64,000 nt of DNA from Microbacterium terrisoli (GCF_030866805.1 NZ_CP133019.1:992001-1056000); one strand, 5' to 3'. Shown: positions 46,026 to 55,174, numbered from the stretch's first letter. Translations and numbers: made by a program. Notes: generated by a model not told the origin, from the sequence alone.

Positions 46026-47432
46026 CTAAGCGGTGACGCCGCCGCGACGCATGGCGGCGACTTTGACCGTCACTACCTGACCGGTCAGCTCGGACGCGGC
46101 GACATTCAGGGTGACCCGAGCGACGTCGTCCGCGGCAAGCAGGCTGCCCGCGGGCTCATCGCCGAACGCGCTCGTGCGCATCGGGGTGTGCGTGCGCTGC
46201 GGATTGATGCAATTGATGCGCACGCCCGATCCTGCCCACTCCTCTGACAGCGCTTGGGTGAGGTTCACGACCCCGGCCTTGGTTGCAGAATAGACGCCGT
46301 AGCCGGCGCGCCCGCGTGTGTACGAACTCGAGGTGAAAAGCAGCATCTGCCCACGGCTGCGTTCGAGGTGTCTGAAGGCCGCGCGGGCGATCACGACCGG
46401 TGCGATGAGGTTCGTATCGATGGTCTCCAGCAGGCTGTCCAAGGGCGCCTCGGCGAGCCTCTGCACGCGCAGCAGGCCGGCCGTGACCACAACGATGTCG
46501 ATGCGGCCGTCGGCGGCGGCGACGGCGTCGAGTGCCGCGGTGATCTGGTCGGTGCTGCGCACATCGGTGCCGGTCGTGGATCGGCTGAATTCATGCACCC
46601 GCGCCCCGGCACCCTCGGCGAGGTTCACCACGCTCTGGCCGATTCCGTAGCTGCCGCCGAAGACGACGACAGTCTTGTCCCGTAGGTCGGGCAGTGTCTC
46701 AGGCCGGGTGTCGAGCGCGAGCGAGGCCGACTGCAGCTGGAAGATCTTGTCGGCGATGTCGATGTCGATCGGCTCGGTGACCTTCATGTTCTCGGCCGTG
46801 CCTTCGACCACGAAGATCGGCACCTCGGGAAGGTAGTGGAACACGACACCGCAGTCGTCGGTCGCGCGGAACTGCGGGTCCTGGCGGGCGAGCTCGTAGG
46901 CGCGGCGGATCGTGCCCAGGCGGAAGGCTTGCGGTGTCTGCCCGCGGCGCAGCCGGGCACGGTCGGGGATGTCGTCGATGTGCCCGGTCTCGCCGAGCCT
47001 GATGATGGTGTCGGCGGAGGGGATCGCCGTGTCCACCGCGTCGTACCTCTCCAGCGCGTCCACGCAGTCGCGGATGATGCGGTCGTCGATGAACGGACGT
47101 ACAGCGTCGTGCAGCAGGACCTTCGTGTCATCGCCGTCCAGTGCCGCCAGCGCCAGCTGCGTCGTGTCGCTGCGCGTCTCGCCGCCGGGCAGGATGCGAC
47201 TCAGCTTCGAGAAGCGGTCCCCCGCGAGCAGGTGATCGAGTTCGCTGATCGAGGCGGCGTTCATCATCACGACGATCTCGTCGATGAGGTCGCTCGCCTG
47301 CAGGGATTCCAGCGTGTGCTCGACGATGGCTTTTCCCGCGATCTTGATGAGCTGTTTCGGGATGCCGAGTCCGACACGCACCCCGATTCCACCAGCGAGG
47401 ACAACGGCAACCGTGCGGGTCGGTGCAGACAT
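46026..47432 (-). CDS. TarI-type cytidylyltransferase - SDR fusion (Bcs1-like CDP-ribitol synthase candidate)
   Basis: This 468-residue bifunctional protein has an N-terminal cytidylyltransferase (about 1-235) with VVLAGGIGVRVGLGIPKQLIKI split at 10-22 and 23-31, VLLHDAVRPFIDD (about 98) and [10 protein letters not shown] with TDDCGVV (about 160-190). The C-terminal short SDR (about 245-468) has VVVFGGSYGIGQS and LLFTSSSYTRG, then YGVYSATKAG with the Tyr-Lys pair. Haemophilus Bcs1 and related fusions reduce ribulose-5-phosphate and form CDP-ribitol; this layout matches. The product would feed the TagF/TarL-type and LicD-type neighbours. It follows the transferase gene through a strong hairpin at 47445-47475, with GAAGGAA next to the ATG. 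Confidence 0.88.
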   Translation of the reverse strand: MSAPTRTVAVVLAGGIGVRVGLGIPKQLIKIAGKAIVEHTLESLQASDLIDEIVVMMNAASISELDHLLAGDRFSKLSRILPGGETRSDTTQLALAALDGDDTKVLLHDAVRPFIDDRIIRDCVDALERYDAVDTAIPSADTIIRLGETGHIDDIPDRARLRRGQTPQAFRLGTIRRAYELARQDPQFRATDDCGVVFHYLPEVPIFVVEGTAENMKVTEPIDIDIADKIFQLQSASLALDTRPETLPDLRDKTVVVFGGSYGIGQSVVNLAEGAGARVHEFSRSTTGTDVRSTDQITAALDAVAAADGRIDIVVVTAGLLRVQRLAEAPLDSLLETIDTNLIAPVVIARAAFRHLERSRGQMLLFTSSSYTRGRAGYGVYSATKAGVVNLTQALSEEWAGSGVRINCINPQRTHTPMRTSAFGDEPAGSLLAADDVARVTLNVAASELTGQVVTVKVAAMRRGGVTA

Positions 47433-47444
47433 CGGGATTCCTTC

Positions 47445-47475
47445 AGGATGGTGGAGCGGGGCGCTCCACCATCCT
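47445..47475 (-). other. Strong intercistronic hairpin before the CDP-ribitol synthase gene
   Basis: A perfect 14-bp stem (47445-47458 with 47462-47475) has a 3-base loop between the minus-strand transferase (stop 47487) and the TarI-SDR gene (start 47432). The TarI-SDR ribosome-binding site GAAGGAA lies immediately 3' of the stem. There is no U-tract, so it may attenuate, block processing or set unequal expression of the two genes. Confidence 0.7.
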
Positions 47476-47486
47476 ACGGGGGCGGC

Positions 47487-49883
47487 TCAGTCGCGCCCGG
47501 TGCCGGACCGGGGGCGAGGGCGGACCGCGGCGACCGCAAGCTGCGCGATCGCATCGGCGCACGGCGTCGTCGACCCGTCCATCGGAGGGGTGCCGACCCA
47601 GTGCTGGGCGAACGCCACGGACCGCTCATGGGTGCCCTCGCCGGCTTCGATCGCGGCGATCAGCGCGTCGAGGTCACGGAGGATCGGCCCTGGCAGATCC
47701 CGGCGGTAGTCGAGGTAGAAGTCGCGTGATGCGATGTACGCATCGAGATCCGGTGCGAGGAAATAGCAGGGGATGCTGAGCACGGCCGCTTCGTACAGCG
47801 CCGACGAATAGTCGGTGATGAACAGGTCCGCGACCTGCAGCAGTTCCTGTGTGGTGAATCCCGGTGCGGTGTCGACCTCCGGCCCGAAGTCGATGGGCAT
47901 CAGCGGATGCACCTTCACGACCAGATGAATGTCCGCCTGATCCAGCGCGCGCGCCAGAGCCGTGGCATCCACCGTCACCGTGCCGTCGAGCCGGAACGTC
48001 GGAGCGAACACTGCCACGCGCGCGCCGCGCAGGTGTGGGTGTATGTCGAAGATGCGCTCACGGGTCTGCTCGCGCCGCTGAGGGTCCAGCAGTCTGTCCA
48101 CCCGGGGGAGGGGAGCGGCGATGACGTTGTCGATCGGGGTGCCCAGCGCTTCGGCGAACGGTGCGCGGGCGCTCTCACCGCTGGCGAGGACGAGGTCATA
48201 GCCCTGGTGCATGCGCATCGCCTTCGCCAGACGCCTATCGCGTCCCTCATCGTGGTCGAGGATGCTGAGTCCGAATTTCTTGAACGCGCCCAGAGCATGC
48301 CAGATCTGGATGACCGTCAGTTCTGGGCCGTGTCGCAGCAGGCTGGCCACCATCGCATAGGTGTCGATGACGAGAACGCGGGACGTCGCGACGTGGTAGA
48401 GCTGCGTGAGCATGTGGAACGCGTAGCCGACCTTCGCAAGTGCCCCGGGAGGGACCATCCTGACCAGCGTGACGACCTCCACCGACGGGTCCGCGCGCGT
48501 GATGGCGGCTTTCAGATCGACGAAGTCGTCCGGCACGGACTCGTGCTCGCGGCTGATCATGACCACCTTGCGTCGGCGCGGCAGCAGGCGCAGCGGAGCG
48601 TACGCGACGTTCAGACCGATGCGGGCGGCGTGGGCCACGATCAGGCGCAGCCCCATGGCATTCTCGACACGCGTCGGGGCCGGCGCGCTGCCACCCGGAG
48701 CCGCCGCTTCGGGGCGACCGGTCGAGCGCGGGTTGAGGATCAGCTCGCGCGTGATCCGCTCGGTCGAGTGGCCGTCGCACGCACCCATGAAACGCTGCAG
48801 GAACGCTTCTTGGTCGGCTCCATGGTGTGCATGTCGGATCGCGTCGGCAAGATCGGCGCCGTCGGTGACCAGGGGACCGGTGACGTAGTCGGCGAACGGG
48901 TAGTAGAAGTCGCGGTCTGCCGTGTACTGCTCGAGGTCGGGGCAGAAGAACACGATGGGGCGGCGCAGCAGCGCGTACTCGAAGATCGTCGAGGAGTAGT
49001 CGGTGATCAGCACGTCGGCGGCCATCAGCAGACGCGTGATCTCGCGATCGGCGGTGACGTCGATGACGCCCTCGGTTCCGGGACGGGCCACAGCCAGCGG
49101 CGAGACGAACGGATGCATCTTCACCATCACGGCCCAGCCATCGCCGAGTTCGCCCGCGAGTGCCTTCCAATCGATCGCGTCATAGTCGAACGTCGCGGTC
49201 AACTGGCCGTTGCCGCGGAAGGTCGGCGCATACAGCGCGATCCGAGTGTCGTCGCCGATGCCGTAGCGTGCGCGCACCTCGCGATTGGCCTGGGCGACGG
49301 CCTGTTCGTCGAAGAAGATGTCGGTGCGCGGCACGCCGAGCGCCTTCACACGTGATTCGGGGATGCCGAACGCTTCGGCGTAGTTGGGACGGATGGCCTC
49401 GCTGCTGACGGTCGCGTCGGTGTAGTTGCGATGGATGATCGAGCCGGGGGTCGGGCCGCCCGGCAGGCCTTCGCGGCTGTACCCGACGCGCTTGAAGGCT
49501 CCGGCCGCGTGCCACACCTGCAGCAGCCGGGTCTCGGGGCGGATGCGGAACGGGTAGATCAGGGGGTAGAAGTCGTCGAGCACGATGGTCTGTGCTGTGG
49601 CGGTGTACCAGGGCAGGCGCAGGATGTCGCGGATTGGCCTCCGCGCCCGCATGCTGCGCTTGAACAGGCCGATGATCTCGGCATCCGGGCTCTGCCGCGC
49701 GATCTCTTCGCGAAGGAACCGGAAGTTCCCGGTGTAGTCGGCGCGGGAATCCGAGAGGAAGACGACGCGGTCGGGCCGCACGCGCGTGAGCTTGGACACG
49801 ACCTGGTAGGCGATCGAATACGGGCCGAAACGCCATCTCTGAAGGATTCGGCTGCGGCGCAGCACACTTCGGAGGAAGCTCAT
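47487..49883 (-). CDS. Double-domain CDP-glycerol/ribitol phosphotransferase (TagF/TarL-type)
   Basis: This 798-residue protein carries two complete copies of the teichoic-acid polymerase catalytic domain (PF04464-type). Copy 1 has WHAAGAFKR (H125), YAPTFR (218-223), KMHP (255-258) and TDYSS (294-298). Copy 2 has WHALGAFKK (H529), FAPTFR (626-631), KVHP (657-660) and TDYSS (690-694). A Pro/Ala linker at about 385-405 joins them. All family landmarks are intact in both, suggesting two active sites, perhaps a primase plus polymerase or two acceptor specificities. The CDP donor is probably supplied by the TarI-SDR protein encoded next. TAGGAT about 55 bases upstream is a plausible -10. Confidence 0.9.
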   Translation of the reverse strand: MSFLRSVLRRSRILQRWRFGPYSIAYQVVSKLTRVRPDRVVFLSDSRADYTGNFRFLREEIARQSPDAEIIGLFKRSMRARRPIRDILRLPWYTATAQTIVLDDFYPLIYPFRIRPETRLLQVWHAAGAFKRVGYSREGLPGGPTPGSIIHRNYTDATVSSEAIRPNYAEAFGIPESRVKALGVPRTDIFFDEQAVAQANREVRARYGIGDDTRIALYAPTFRGNGQLTATFDYDAIDWKALAGELGDGWAVMVKMHPFVSPLAVARPGTEGVIDVTADREITRLLMAADVLITDYSSTIFEYALLRRPIVFFCPDLEQYTADRDFYYPFADYVTGPLVTDGADLADAIRHAHHGADQEAFLQRFMGACDGHSTERITRELILNPRSTGRPEAAAPGGSAPAPTRVENAMGLRLIVAHAARIGLNVAYAPLRLLPRRRKVVMISREHESVPDDFVDLKAAITRADPSVEVVTLVRMVPPGALAKVGYAFHMLTQLYHVATSRVLVIDTYAMVASLLRHGPELTVIQIWHALGAFKKFGLSILDHDEGRDRRLAKAMRMHQGYDLVLASGESARAPFAEALGTPIDNVIAAPLPRVDRLLDPQRREQTRERIFDIHPHLRGARVAVFAPTFRLDGTVTVDATALARALDQADIHLVVKVHPLMPIDFGPEVDTAPGFTTQELLQVADLFITDYSSALYEAAVLSIPCYFLAPDLDAYIASRDFYLDYRRDLPGPILRDLDALIAAIEAGEGTHERSVAFAQHWVGTPPMDGSTTPCADAIAQLAVAAVRPRPRSGTGRD

Positions 49884-49996
49884 CTCGGTTGTCGCTCCTG
49901 TCTCGTCGTGGCACGTGGGTCGCCCTCCGTGATCCTAACGGTGGCGCTGATGGCGCCCTCCCGGCGCGCTCACGGACGAGGCACAGCCGCTCCCGG

Positions 49997-50002
49997 TATC
50001 CT
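49997..50002 (+). promoter_or_regulatory. -10 box of a probable leaderless DUF4012 transcript
   Basis: TATCCT followed by 6 bases and the GTG at 50009; no Shine-Dalgarno sequence. Confidence 0.5.
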
Positions 50003-50008
50003 CTTCTG

Positions 50009-51832
50009 GTGCCCAGACCCGCCACCTCCGGACGCTACCGCGTGGACCGCATCGGTTCACACGAGGCGCGCGTTCGGCGACGGCGCTGGCCGTGGATCAC
50101 ACCTCTGGTGATCGTCGGCGGCATCGGCATCATCGCTGGTGTGTTCGGGGTCCAGGCGATCACGGTGCAGCATGATCTGCTCACAGCCAAGTCCGAGCTG
50201 TCATCGCTGGGTCATTACGTCAAGAGCGGTGACTCCGCAAAGATCGACGCCGTCGGAGACAACGTCCTCAAGCTGACGCGTGACGCGAACTCGACCGTTC
50301 GCGGCCCGCTCTGGCAGATGGCCTCGGGCATCCCTCTCGTCGGTCAGAACGTCGATGCCGTGCGTCGGGCAACCGAGGCCACCAGCATCCTCGCGGAAGG
50401 CGCGCTGCCTGCCGGGGTGAAGCTGCTCAGCTCGCTGCGCATCGACAAGATGTCGGTCAGCGGCGGTGGCGTCGACCTGGAACCGATCGAGAAGGCCGCC
50501 ACGTCGCTGCCCGAGATCAACGCGGCATTCGCGAGCGCGAAGACGAAGCTCGACGGGGTGGACCGCGCCTCGCTGCTGCCGTTCGTCGACAGTGCGATCG
50601 GCTCACTGTTCGATGTCATGGATCAGGCCGGGCCGGTCTTGAAAGACGTGCAGCACTACCTGCCCACGCTGCTGAAGGTCGCCGGCGCCGATGGCCCTCG
50701 CACCTACATGCTGATCTTCCAGAACAATGCGGAATCCCGCGCCACCGGGGGCCTGCCTGCGGCGACAGCGATCGTGAACGTCGACAACGGCCACCTCAAG
50801 CTGCAGGAGCAGACCTCGACGTTCACGTTCCCACGCGACCGCCAGGTGATCTTCCCGCCGGAGCAGACCCAGTCGATCTACGAAGCCGACACGTTCAAAG
50901 GGTTCGGCAACTTCAGCCGCACCCCGAACTTCCCGACCACCGGTGAGGCGTTCGCGGCGCTGTGGCACAACACGACCGGCGGCGAGCTCGACGGCGTGAT
51001 CTCGCTGGATCCGGTCGTGCTCTCGCACATGCTCGAAGTCACCGGCCCGATCAAGACCGCCGACGGGCGCAAACTGACCAGCGACAATGTGGTCGAAGCG
51101 CTGCTGTATGACGCGTACATCCGCTACAAGGGCAATACGAACCAGGACGCCTTCTTCAGCGACGTCGCCGCCCGGGTGTTCCTCAAGCTGTCGTCGGGTG
51201 ACTGGGACATCACGAAGATGCTCGACCAGCTGGGCGCCTCGGTCAGTGAGCATCGGCTGTACGCGTGGTTCCCACGCGAAGCGGAGCAGAACATGGCCGT
51301 CGAGATGAAGATGGACGGCACCATGACCGTCGACAACAAGAAGGCCACAGAGGTCGGCATCTACATCAACGACGCGGCCTACAGCAAGCTCGAGTTCTTC
51401 ATGAAGACGTCGATGAACGTCACGTGCGACGTCGCGAAGCGCACCGTGACCACGTCGCTGACGATCGCCAACAGCGTGCCGATGACCGGCTTGACCAGTT
51501 ATCAGCTGGGCATCCGCAACAAGCGCTACCAGATTCCGCGCGAGGACTTCGTCCAGGACATCATGTTCTCCGCCCCGCCGGGAGCCGAGATCACCAAGAT
51601 GGACCCCGAACAGGGCGACGCGTGGGACGGGCGGCGCAGCGGTGTCGAGAACGGACACGAGGCGCAGGTCGTGCGCATCTTCGTGCCGCACGAGCAGACC
51701 CGCACGGTGTCGTTCACGGTGAAGCTGCCCAAGGGCCAGCTCGGCCCGCTGCTGGCGCGCACGACGCCGACGGTGACCACCACGCCGGTCTCGATCGCGC
51801 CGACGTGCGCCCCGCTGTTCACCGCACCCTGA
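50009..51832 (+). CDS. DUF4012 membrane-anchored protein
   Basis: This 607-residue protein has one transmembrane helix (about 28-50) after a basic N-terminus and a large extracytoplasmic part. DUF4012 features include MLIFQNNAESRATGGLPAATAIV (split; about 232-254), FSRTPNFPTTGEAFAALWH (about 304) and DGVISLDPVVLSHMLEVTGPI (about 328). A beta-rich C-terminal domain with PRED, GAEI and FTVKLP strands follows. The family occurs in exopolysaccharide loci of Gram-positive bacteria and has no known reaction. The start at GTG 50009 matches the -10 box exactly. The gene diverges from the teichoic-acid genes and converges on the polymerase-like genes. Confidence 0.85.
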   Translation: MPRPATSGRYRVDRIGSHEARVRRRRWPWITPLVIVGGIGIIAGVFGVQAITVQHDLLTAKSELSSLGHYVKSGDSAKIDAVGDNVLKLTRDANSTVRGPLWQMASGIPLVGQNVDAVRRATEATSILAEGALPAGVKLLSSLRIDKMSVSGGGVDLEPIEKAATSLPEINAAFASAKTKLDGVDRASLLPFVDSAIGSLFDVMDQAGPVLKDVQHYLPTLLKVAGADGPRTYMLIFQNNAESRATGGLPAATAIVNVDNGHLKLQEQTSTFTFPRDRQVIFPPEQTQSIYEADTFKGFGNFSRTPNFPTTGEAFAALWHNTTGGELDGVISLDPVVLSHMLEVTGPIKTADGRKLTSDNVVEALLYDAYIRYKGNTNQDAFFSDVAARVFLKLSSGDWDITKMLDQLGASVSEHRLYAWFPREAEQNMAVEMKMDGTMTVDNKKATEVGIYINDAAYSKLEFFMKTSMNVTCDVAKRTVTTSLTIANSVPMTGLTSYQLGIRNKRYQIPREDFVQDIMFSAPPGAEITKMDPEQGDAWDGRRSGVENGHEAQVVRIFVPHEQTRTVSFTVKLPKGQLGPLLARTTPTVTTTPVSIAPTCAPLFTAP

Positions 51833-51857
51833 CCTCACCCTGACCGCACCCTGACCA
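51825..51857. repeat. 3 x 11-bp tandem repeat at the DUF4012 stop codon
   Basis: CACCCTGACC recurs at 51825, 51836 and 51847, period 11. The DUF4012 stop codon (51830-51832) is inside the first unit. Confidence 0.75.
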
Positions 51858-51873
51858 CCGCCCGAGACCGCCG

Positions 51874-53193
51874 TCACTCGTCGTCGGCGTTGCCCTCGGC
51901 GATGTCGGGCAGCTGCGCATCGTCGGCGGCCACGGCATCCATCCGCTCCCGCCACGATCGCGACTGACCGGCGCGCACGACGCACACCACCAGCACGAGC
52001 CAGCCTGCGCCCGAGAGGGTGAAGCTCTCGAACAGCGAGTTCGACAGCAGCGCCACCAGCACCAGCGGCGTCCAGGCGTAGACCGTGGCGCGGCGCTCGC
52101 CGGCGACCAGCCAGGAGCGGATCAGCGCGATGCCGGCCATCCCGACGAACAGGAACAGCCCGAGCCAGCCGACCTGCAGCACGAGGTCGGCATAGGCGTT
52201 CAGCGCCGTGGTGTAGTGCTTGCCCAGCGTGAAGTTGATCGAGACGAACGGGTACTGCTCCACCGGCCACGTGCCGAACCAGCCGAAACCCTCGACCGGG
52301 TGGTAGCGCACATAGACCGAGAGCACGCGCCACAGGTTCGCGCGGATCGAGAAGTCCGACCCGGCCGCGGCGATGATCTGGTGGCGCAGGATGTAGGCGG
52401 TGCCCAGCCCCACCGCCACGATGCCACCGAGCACCCACTGCACCGCGACACGGTCGTGCGCGTGCACGCGGCGCACGAGCGCGAGGGCGGCGGTGGCGAT
52501 GCCGACGGCGGCGGCGACCACCAGGACCGTGGGCGAACCGCTCAGGAACGCGAGCACTCCGCCCACGGCGACCGAGAACACGGCAAGGCCCGGTCGAATG
52601 GATGCCGTGCGCCACTCGACGACGAAGGTCACCAGAGCGATCACCGCGACGAATCCCAGCATGTTGCGGCTGCTGAACAGACCCTGGACGGGTCCCAGCT
52701 GCGCGATGTTGCCGGCGATGCCGAACCAATGCACGGGGGTGCGCATCAGGATGCCGATCACGATCTCGAGGGCCAGCGAGATCGACAGCAGCCAGCGCAT
52801 GACGTCGCCGAGCGCTCGCACCGTCTGCAGGGTGTCGCGCACATGGCCGATGACGATGGCGATCACCGCCACCCCGAGCAGGGCCACGCAGCCGGTGAGG
52901 GTGTCGGCGGGGGAGGTGCTCCAGATGAGGCTCAGCAGCAGCCAGCTCACGAAGACCAGCAGCGAGATGGGCACGAGCCGCAGGAACGAGAGCTCACGGC
53001 GTCGGGCCACCAGCATCCCGACCCCTACGACGCACAGCCCGCTGACGATCGTGATGAACGTCACGACTCCGGCGATCCACTGGATCGCGTACGAGGCGAA
53101 CACCGTCGCGAACGTGGCCAGCGTGAAGGCGCGCGCCATGCCTGCCGACCGCAGCAGCTCGGGCAGCCAGCGGGGCGGGTGGGGAGTGGTCAC
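51874..53193 (-). CDS. O-antigen ligase/polymerase-like membrane protein, copy 1
   Basis: This 439-residue polytopic protein has about 11 transmembrane helices. The large periplasmic loop contains LWRVLSVYVRYHPVEGFGWFG and HYTTALNAYADLVLQVGWLG, the (R)..P..G.G(W/F)G and H(N).YL/A signature of WaaL/Wzy-type enzymes that polymerise or transfer lipid-linked glycans. It starts at a GTG 5 bases after the stop of the preceding gene; an earlier in-frame GTG at 53235 would overlap it. It is co-transcribed with the second copy and may be the polymerase paired with the PglK-like flippase. Confidence 0.82.
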   Translation of the reverse strand: MTTPHPPRWLPELLRSAGMARAFTLATFATVFASYAIQWIAGVVTFITIVSGLCVVGVGMLVARRRELSFLRLVPISLLVFVSWLLLSLIWSTSPADTLTGCVALLGVAVIAIVIGHVRDTLQTVRALGDVMRWLLSISLALEIVIGILMRTPVHWFGIAGNIAQLGPVQGLFSSRNMLGFVAVIALVTFVVEWRTASIRPGLAVFSVAVGGVLAFLSGSPTVLVVAAAVGIATAALALVRRVHAHDRVAVQWVLGGIVAVGLGTAYILRHQIIAAAGSDFSIRANLWRVLSVYVRYHPVEGFGWFGTWPVEQYPFVSINFTLGKHYTTALNAYADLVLQVGWLGLFLFVGMAGIALIRSWLVAGERRATVYAWTPLVLVALLSNSLFESFTLSGAGWLVLVVCVVRAGQSRSWRERMDAVAADDAQLPDIAEGNADDE

Positions 53194-53197
53194 CGGC

Positions 53198-54613
53198 TCA
53201 GCGCCCTCTGCCTGCGGACTCGGCGATCGGCTCACCGCGCTCGATCGCCATCCGCTGCTCGATGGGACCGACCCCCACGTGAGGGGACTGCTTGATCTTG
53301 AAGGCGAGCATGGCCACGAACATCCAGCCCCACAGCAGCAGCGGTTCGGACTCGGCGAGGCCCTGCACGAGCAGCAGCGTGCCCACCAGGGTCGGCAGCA
53401 GCGTCAGCGGCGAGTAGGGGCGGTCGGCGCGCAGATCCCAGCGGGGGCGGTCGACGGCGAAGAACCACGCGCGCCACAGGAACGCCAGGTACAGCAGCGC
53501 CAGCAGCACGATGCCGACGATGCCCAGCTGCAGCCAGACGTCGAGCCACACGTTGTGTGCCTGCAGGACCGACTGGCCGTGGTCGATGATCCAGCCGTCG
53601 AAGTGCGGGTCGGCCTGGATCCACGGCGTCGCGAAGCCCCAGCCCACCACCGGGCGCTGGCTTGCGCGGTCGATCACGTCTTGCCAGATGCCTCCGCGAC
53701 CGGTGAGGGTCGATGAGCGGCCGAGCAGCGAGAAGATCGTGTCGCGCGCGAACCAGGCCGCGGCAAGGCCTGCCACCCCGATGACGGCGAACGCGATGTA
53801 GCGGGGGGTGCGCGCCCCGGGCGTGTCGGCGCGGCGCATGACCAGTGCCGCGATCAGGACGGCCGCAACGCCCACCGCGGCGAGGTAGATCGTGGCCGAG
53901 GAGGCGCGGTACATGAGATAGGCGGCCACGACGATCCACACGCCGAACATGATGCGCCGTGGGGCGCGGTCGGCGATGCGGATCGCGAAGACGATGATGG
54001 CCAGCAGACACACGGCCGCCAGCGGGTTGGCGCTGCCGAAGATGCCCTGGATGCGGCCGCCGTCGAACAGGTTGCCGCGGCACCAGAACACGATGGGGTC
54101 AAGACCGTGCTCGTCGGGGATTATGAAGCCCGGCAGCACCGGGCCGCGCACGAAGACGGCGACCACCAGTTCGAACAGGAGCGACAGGCCCAAGCACCAT
54201 TTCAGGGCCGACCCGATGGCGCGCACCACCTCACGCCACGTGAGGATGGCCGCCACGAACAGCCCCTGCAGCGTCGTGATGACCAGCAGCGCCCACGTCA
54301 GCGCCGACACGCCCAGCCATGCGGACCAGAACATCGACAGTCCCGCCCAAGCGAGGTAGGCCGCCACGTGCCACGGCAGGCGGCGCCAGTTCACCGGCGG
54401 GCGCACCAGGAACCAGAGGACGGCCGAGACCACCGCCGACAGCGCGGTGATGGCGACCGCGACATCATTGCCGAACGCGTTGACCCATGACACGCCCGAC
54501 AGGGCCAGGAACAGCACGAGGATGCACCAGCCGCGCAGCATGATGTGCCGCGTCTTCTCACGCACGGGCGCCGACGGCGCGGGCGCGGAAGGGTGCTTCG
54601 AGTTCACGGCCAT
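53198..54613 (-). CDS. O-antigen ligase/polymerase-like membrane protein, copy 2
   Basis: This 471-residue protein has about 11 transmembrane helices and the same family signature: the loop has IWQDVIDRASQRPVVGWGFATPW and VLQAHNVWLDVWLQLGIVG, with GRSSTLTGRGG before them (the substrate-binding Arg region). It lies directly upstream of the related copy, and the two are only moderately alike, so they may handle different glycans (polymerase and ligase, or two polymers). The ATG at 54613 is preferred; the longer frame upstream is low-complexity. TACCCT about 10 bases upstream of the ATG is a possible -10. Confidence 0.83.
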   Translation of the reverse strand: MAVNSKHPSAPAPSAPVREKTRHIMLRGWCILVLFLALSGVSWVNAFGNDVAVAITALSAVVSAVLWFLVRPPVNWRRLPWHVAAYLAWAGLSMFWSAWLGVSALTWALLVITTLQGLFVAAILTWREVVRAIGSALKWCLGLSLLFELVVAVFVRGPVLPGFIIPDEHGLDPIVFWCRGNLFDGGRIQGIFGSANPLAAVCLLAIIVFAIRIADRAPRRIMFGVWIVVAAYLMYRASSATIYLAAVGVAAVLIAALVMRRADTPGARTPRYIAFAVIGVAGLAAAWFARDTIFSLLGRSSTLTGRGGIWQDVIDRASQRPVVGWGFATPWIQADPHFDGWIIDHGQSVLQAHNVWLDVWLQLGIVGIVLLALLYLAFLWRAWFFAVDRPRWDLRADRPYSPLTLLPTLVGTLLLVQGLAESEPLLLWGWMFVAMLAFKIKQSPHVGVGPIEQRMAIERGEPIAESAGRGR

Positions 54614-54776
54614 GGTGGAATTCAGGGTATCGTGCCAGCCCTGTGAAATCGGGAGCCGGCCGGCCTGCCGAACGCAGGTGCATCTGCGGGGTCGTGACCA
54701 GTTCGTTATGGATCGCGACACACCCTCGGCGCGTCGCGAAGGTTCAACTGCGAGATGAGGCTTTAGTATCTGCGAC

Positions 54777-54807
54777 TTGACCATCTCGAATGACACCTGT
54801 GTAATTA
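54777..54807 (+). promoter_or_regulatory. whiB promoter with motif shared by the SH3b-protein gene
   Basis: TTGACC (54777-54782), a 17-base spacer and TGTAAT (54800-54805) make a near-consensus vegetative promoter. AATGACACCTGTGTAATTA (54789-54807) overlaps the -10 and matches 10676-10694 at 17 of 19 bases. The leader to whiB is about 40 bases and ends in TAGGAGAACGAG. Confidence 0.7.
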
Positions 54808-54853
54808 TCTGCAAGCACGCATCGCGTGGGGGGATAGCAGGTAGGAGAACGAG

Positions 54854-55174
54854 ATGACGGGCGCACAGTACCGCTCAGGCGTTCCCGCAGATTGGTATGT
54901 CGATCCGATCGAGCTGGGAGTGCCGGGCATTCGGCCACCGGTAGAAGAAGACAATCCGCTCGCATGGCAGGCTGACGCCCTGTGTGCGCAGACGGACCCA
55001 GAGGCGTTCTTCCCTGAGAAGGGGGGATCGACACGCGACGCCAAACGTGTCTGCGCATCATGCCCGGTGCGTGATCAGTGCCTCGAGTACGCGCTGCACA
55101 ACGACGAGCGTTTCGGGATCTGGGGGGGTCTCAGCGAACGCGAGCGCCGCAAGCTCAAGCGTCGCGCCAGCTGA
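54854..55174 (+). CDS. whiB2: WhiB-family iron-sulfur transcriptional regulator
   Basis: This 106-residue protein binds a [4Fe-4S] cluster through C44, C67, C70 and C76 (C-x22-C-x2-C-x5-C). The cluster pattern is ALCAQTDPEAFF..RVCASCPVRDQCLEYAL, followed by the turn GIWGG (88-92) and a basic tail ERERRKLKRRAS that contacts DNA or sigma factor. The location next to a GT2 membrane gene and DUF5719 corresponds to the WhiB2/WhmD locus, which controls septation-related functions in other actinobacteria. AGGAG precedes the ATG. Autoregulation through the promoter motif is possible but unproven. Confidence 0.9.
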   Translation: MTGAQYRSGVPADWYVDPIELGVPGIRPPVEEDNPLAWQADALCAQTDPEAFFPEKGGSTRDAKRVCASCPVRDQCLEYALHNDERFGIWGGLSERERRKLKRRAS

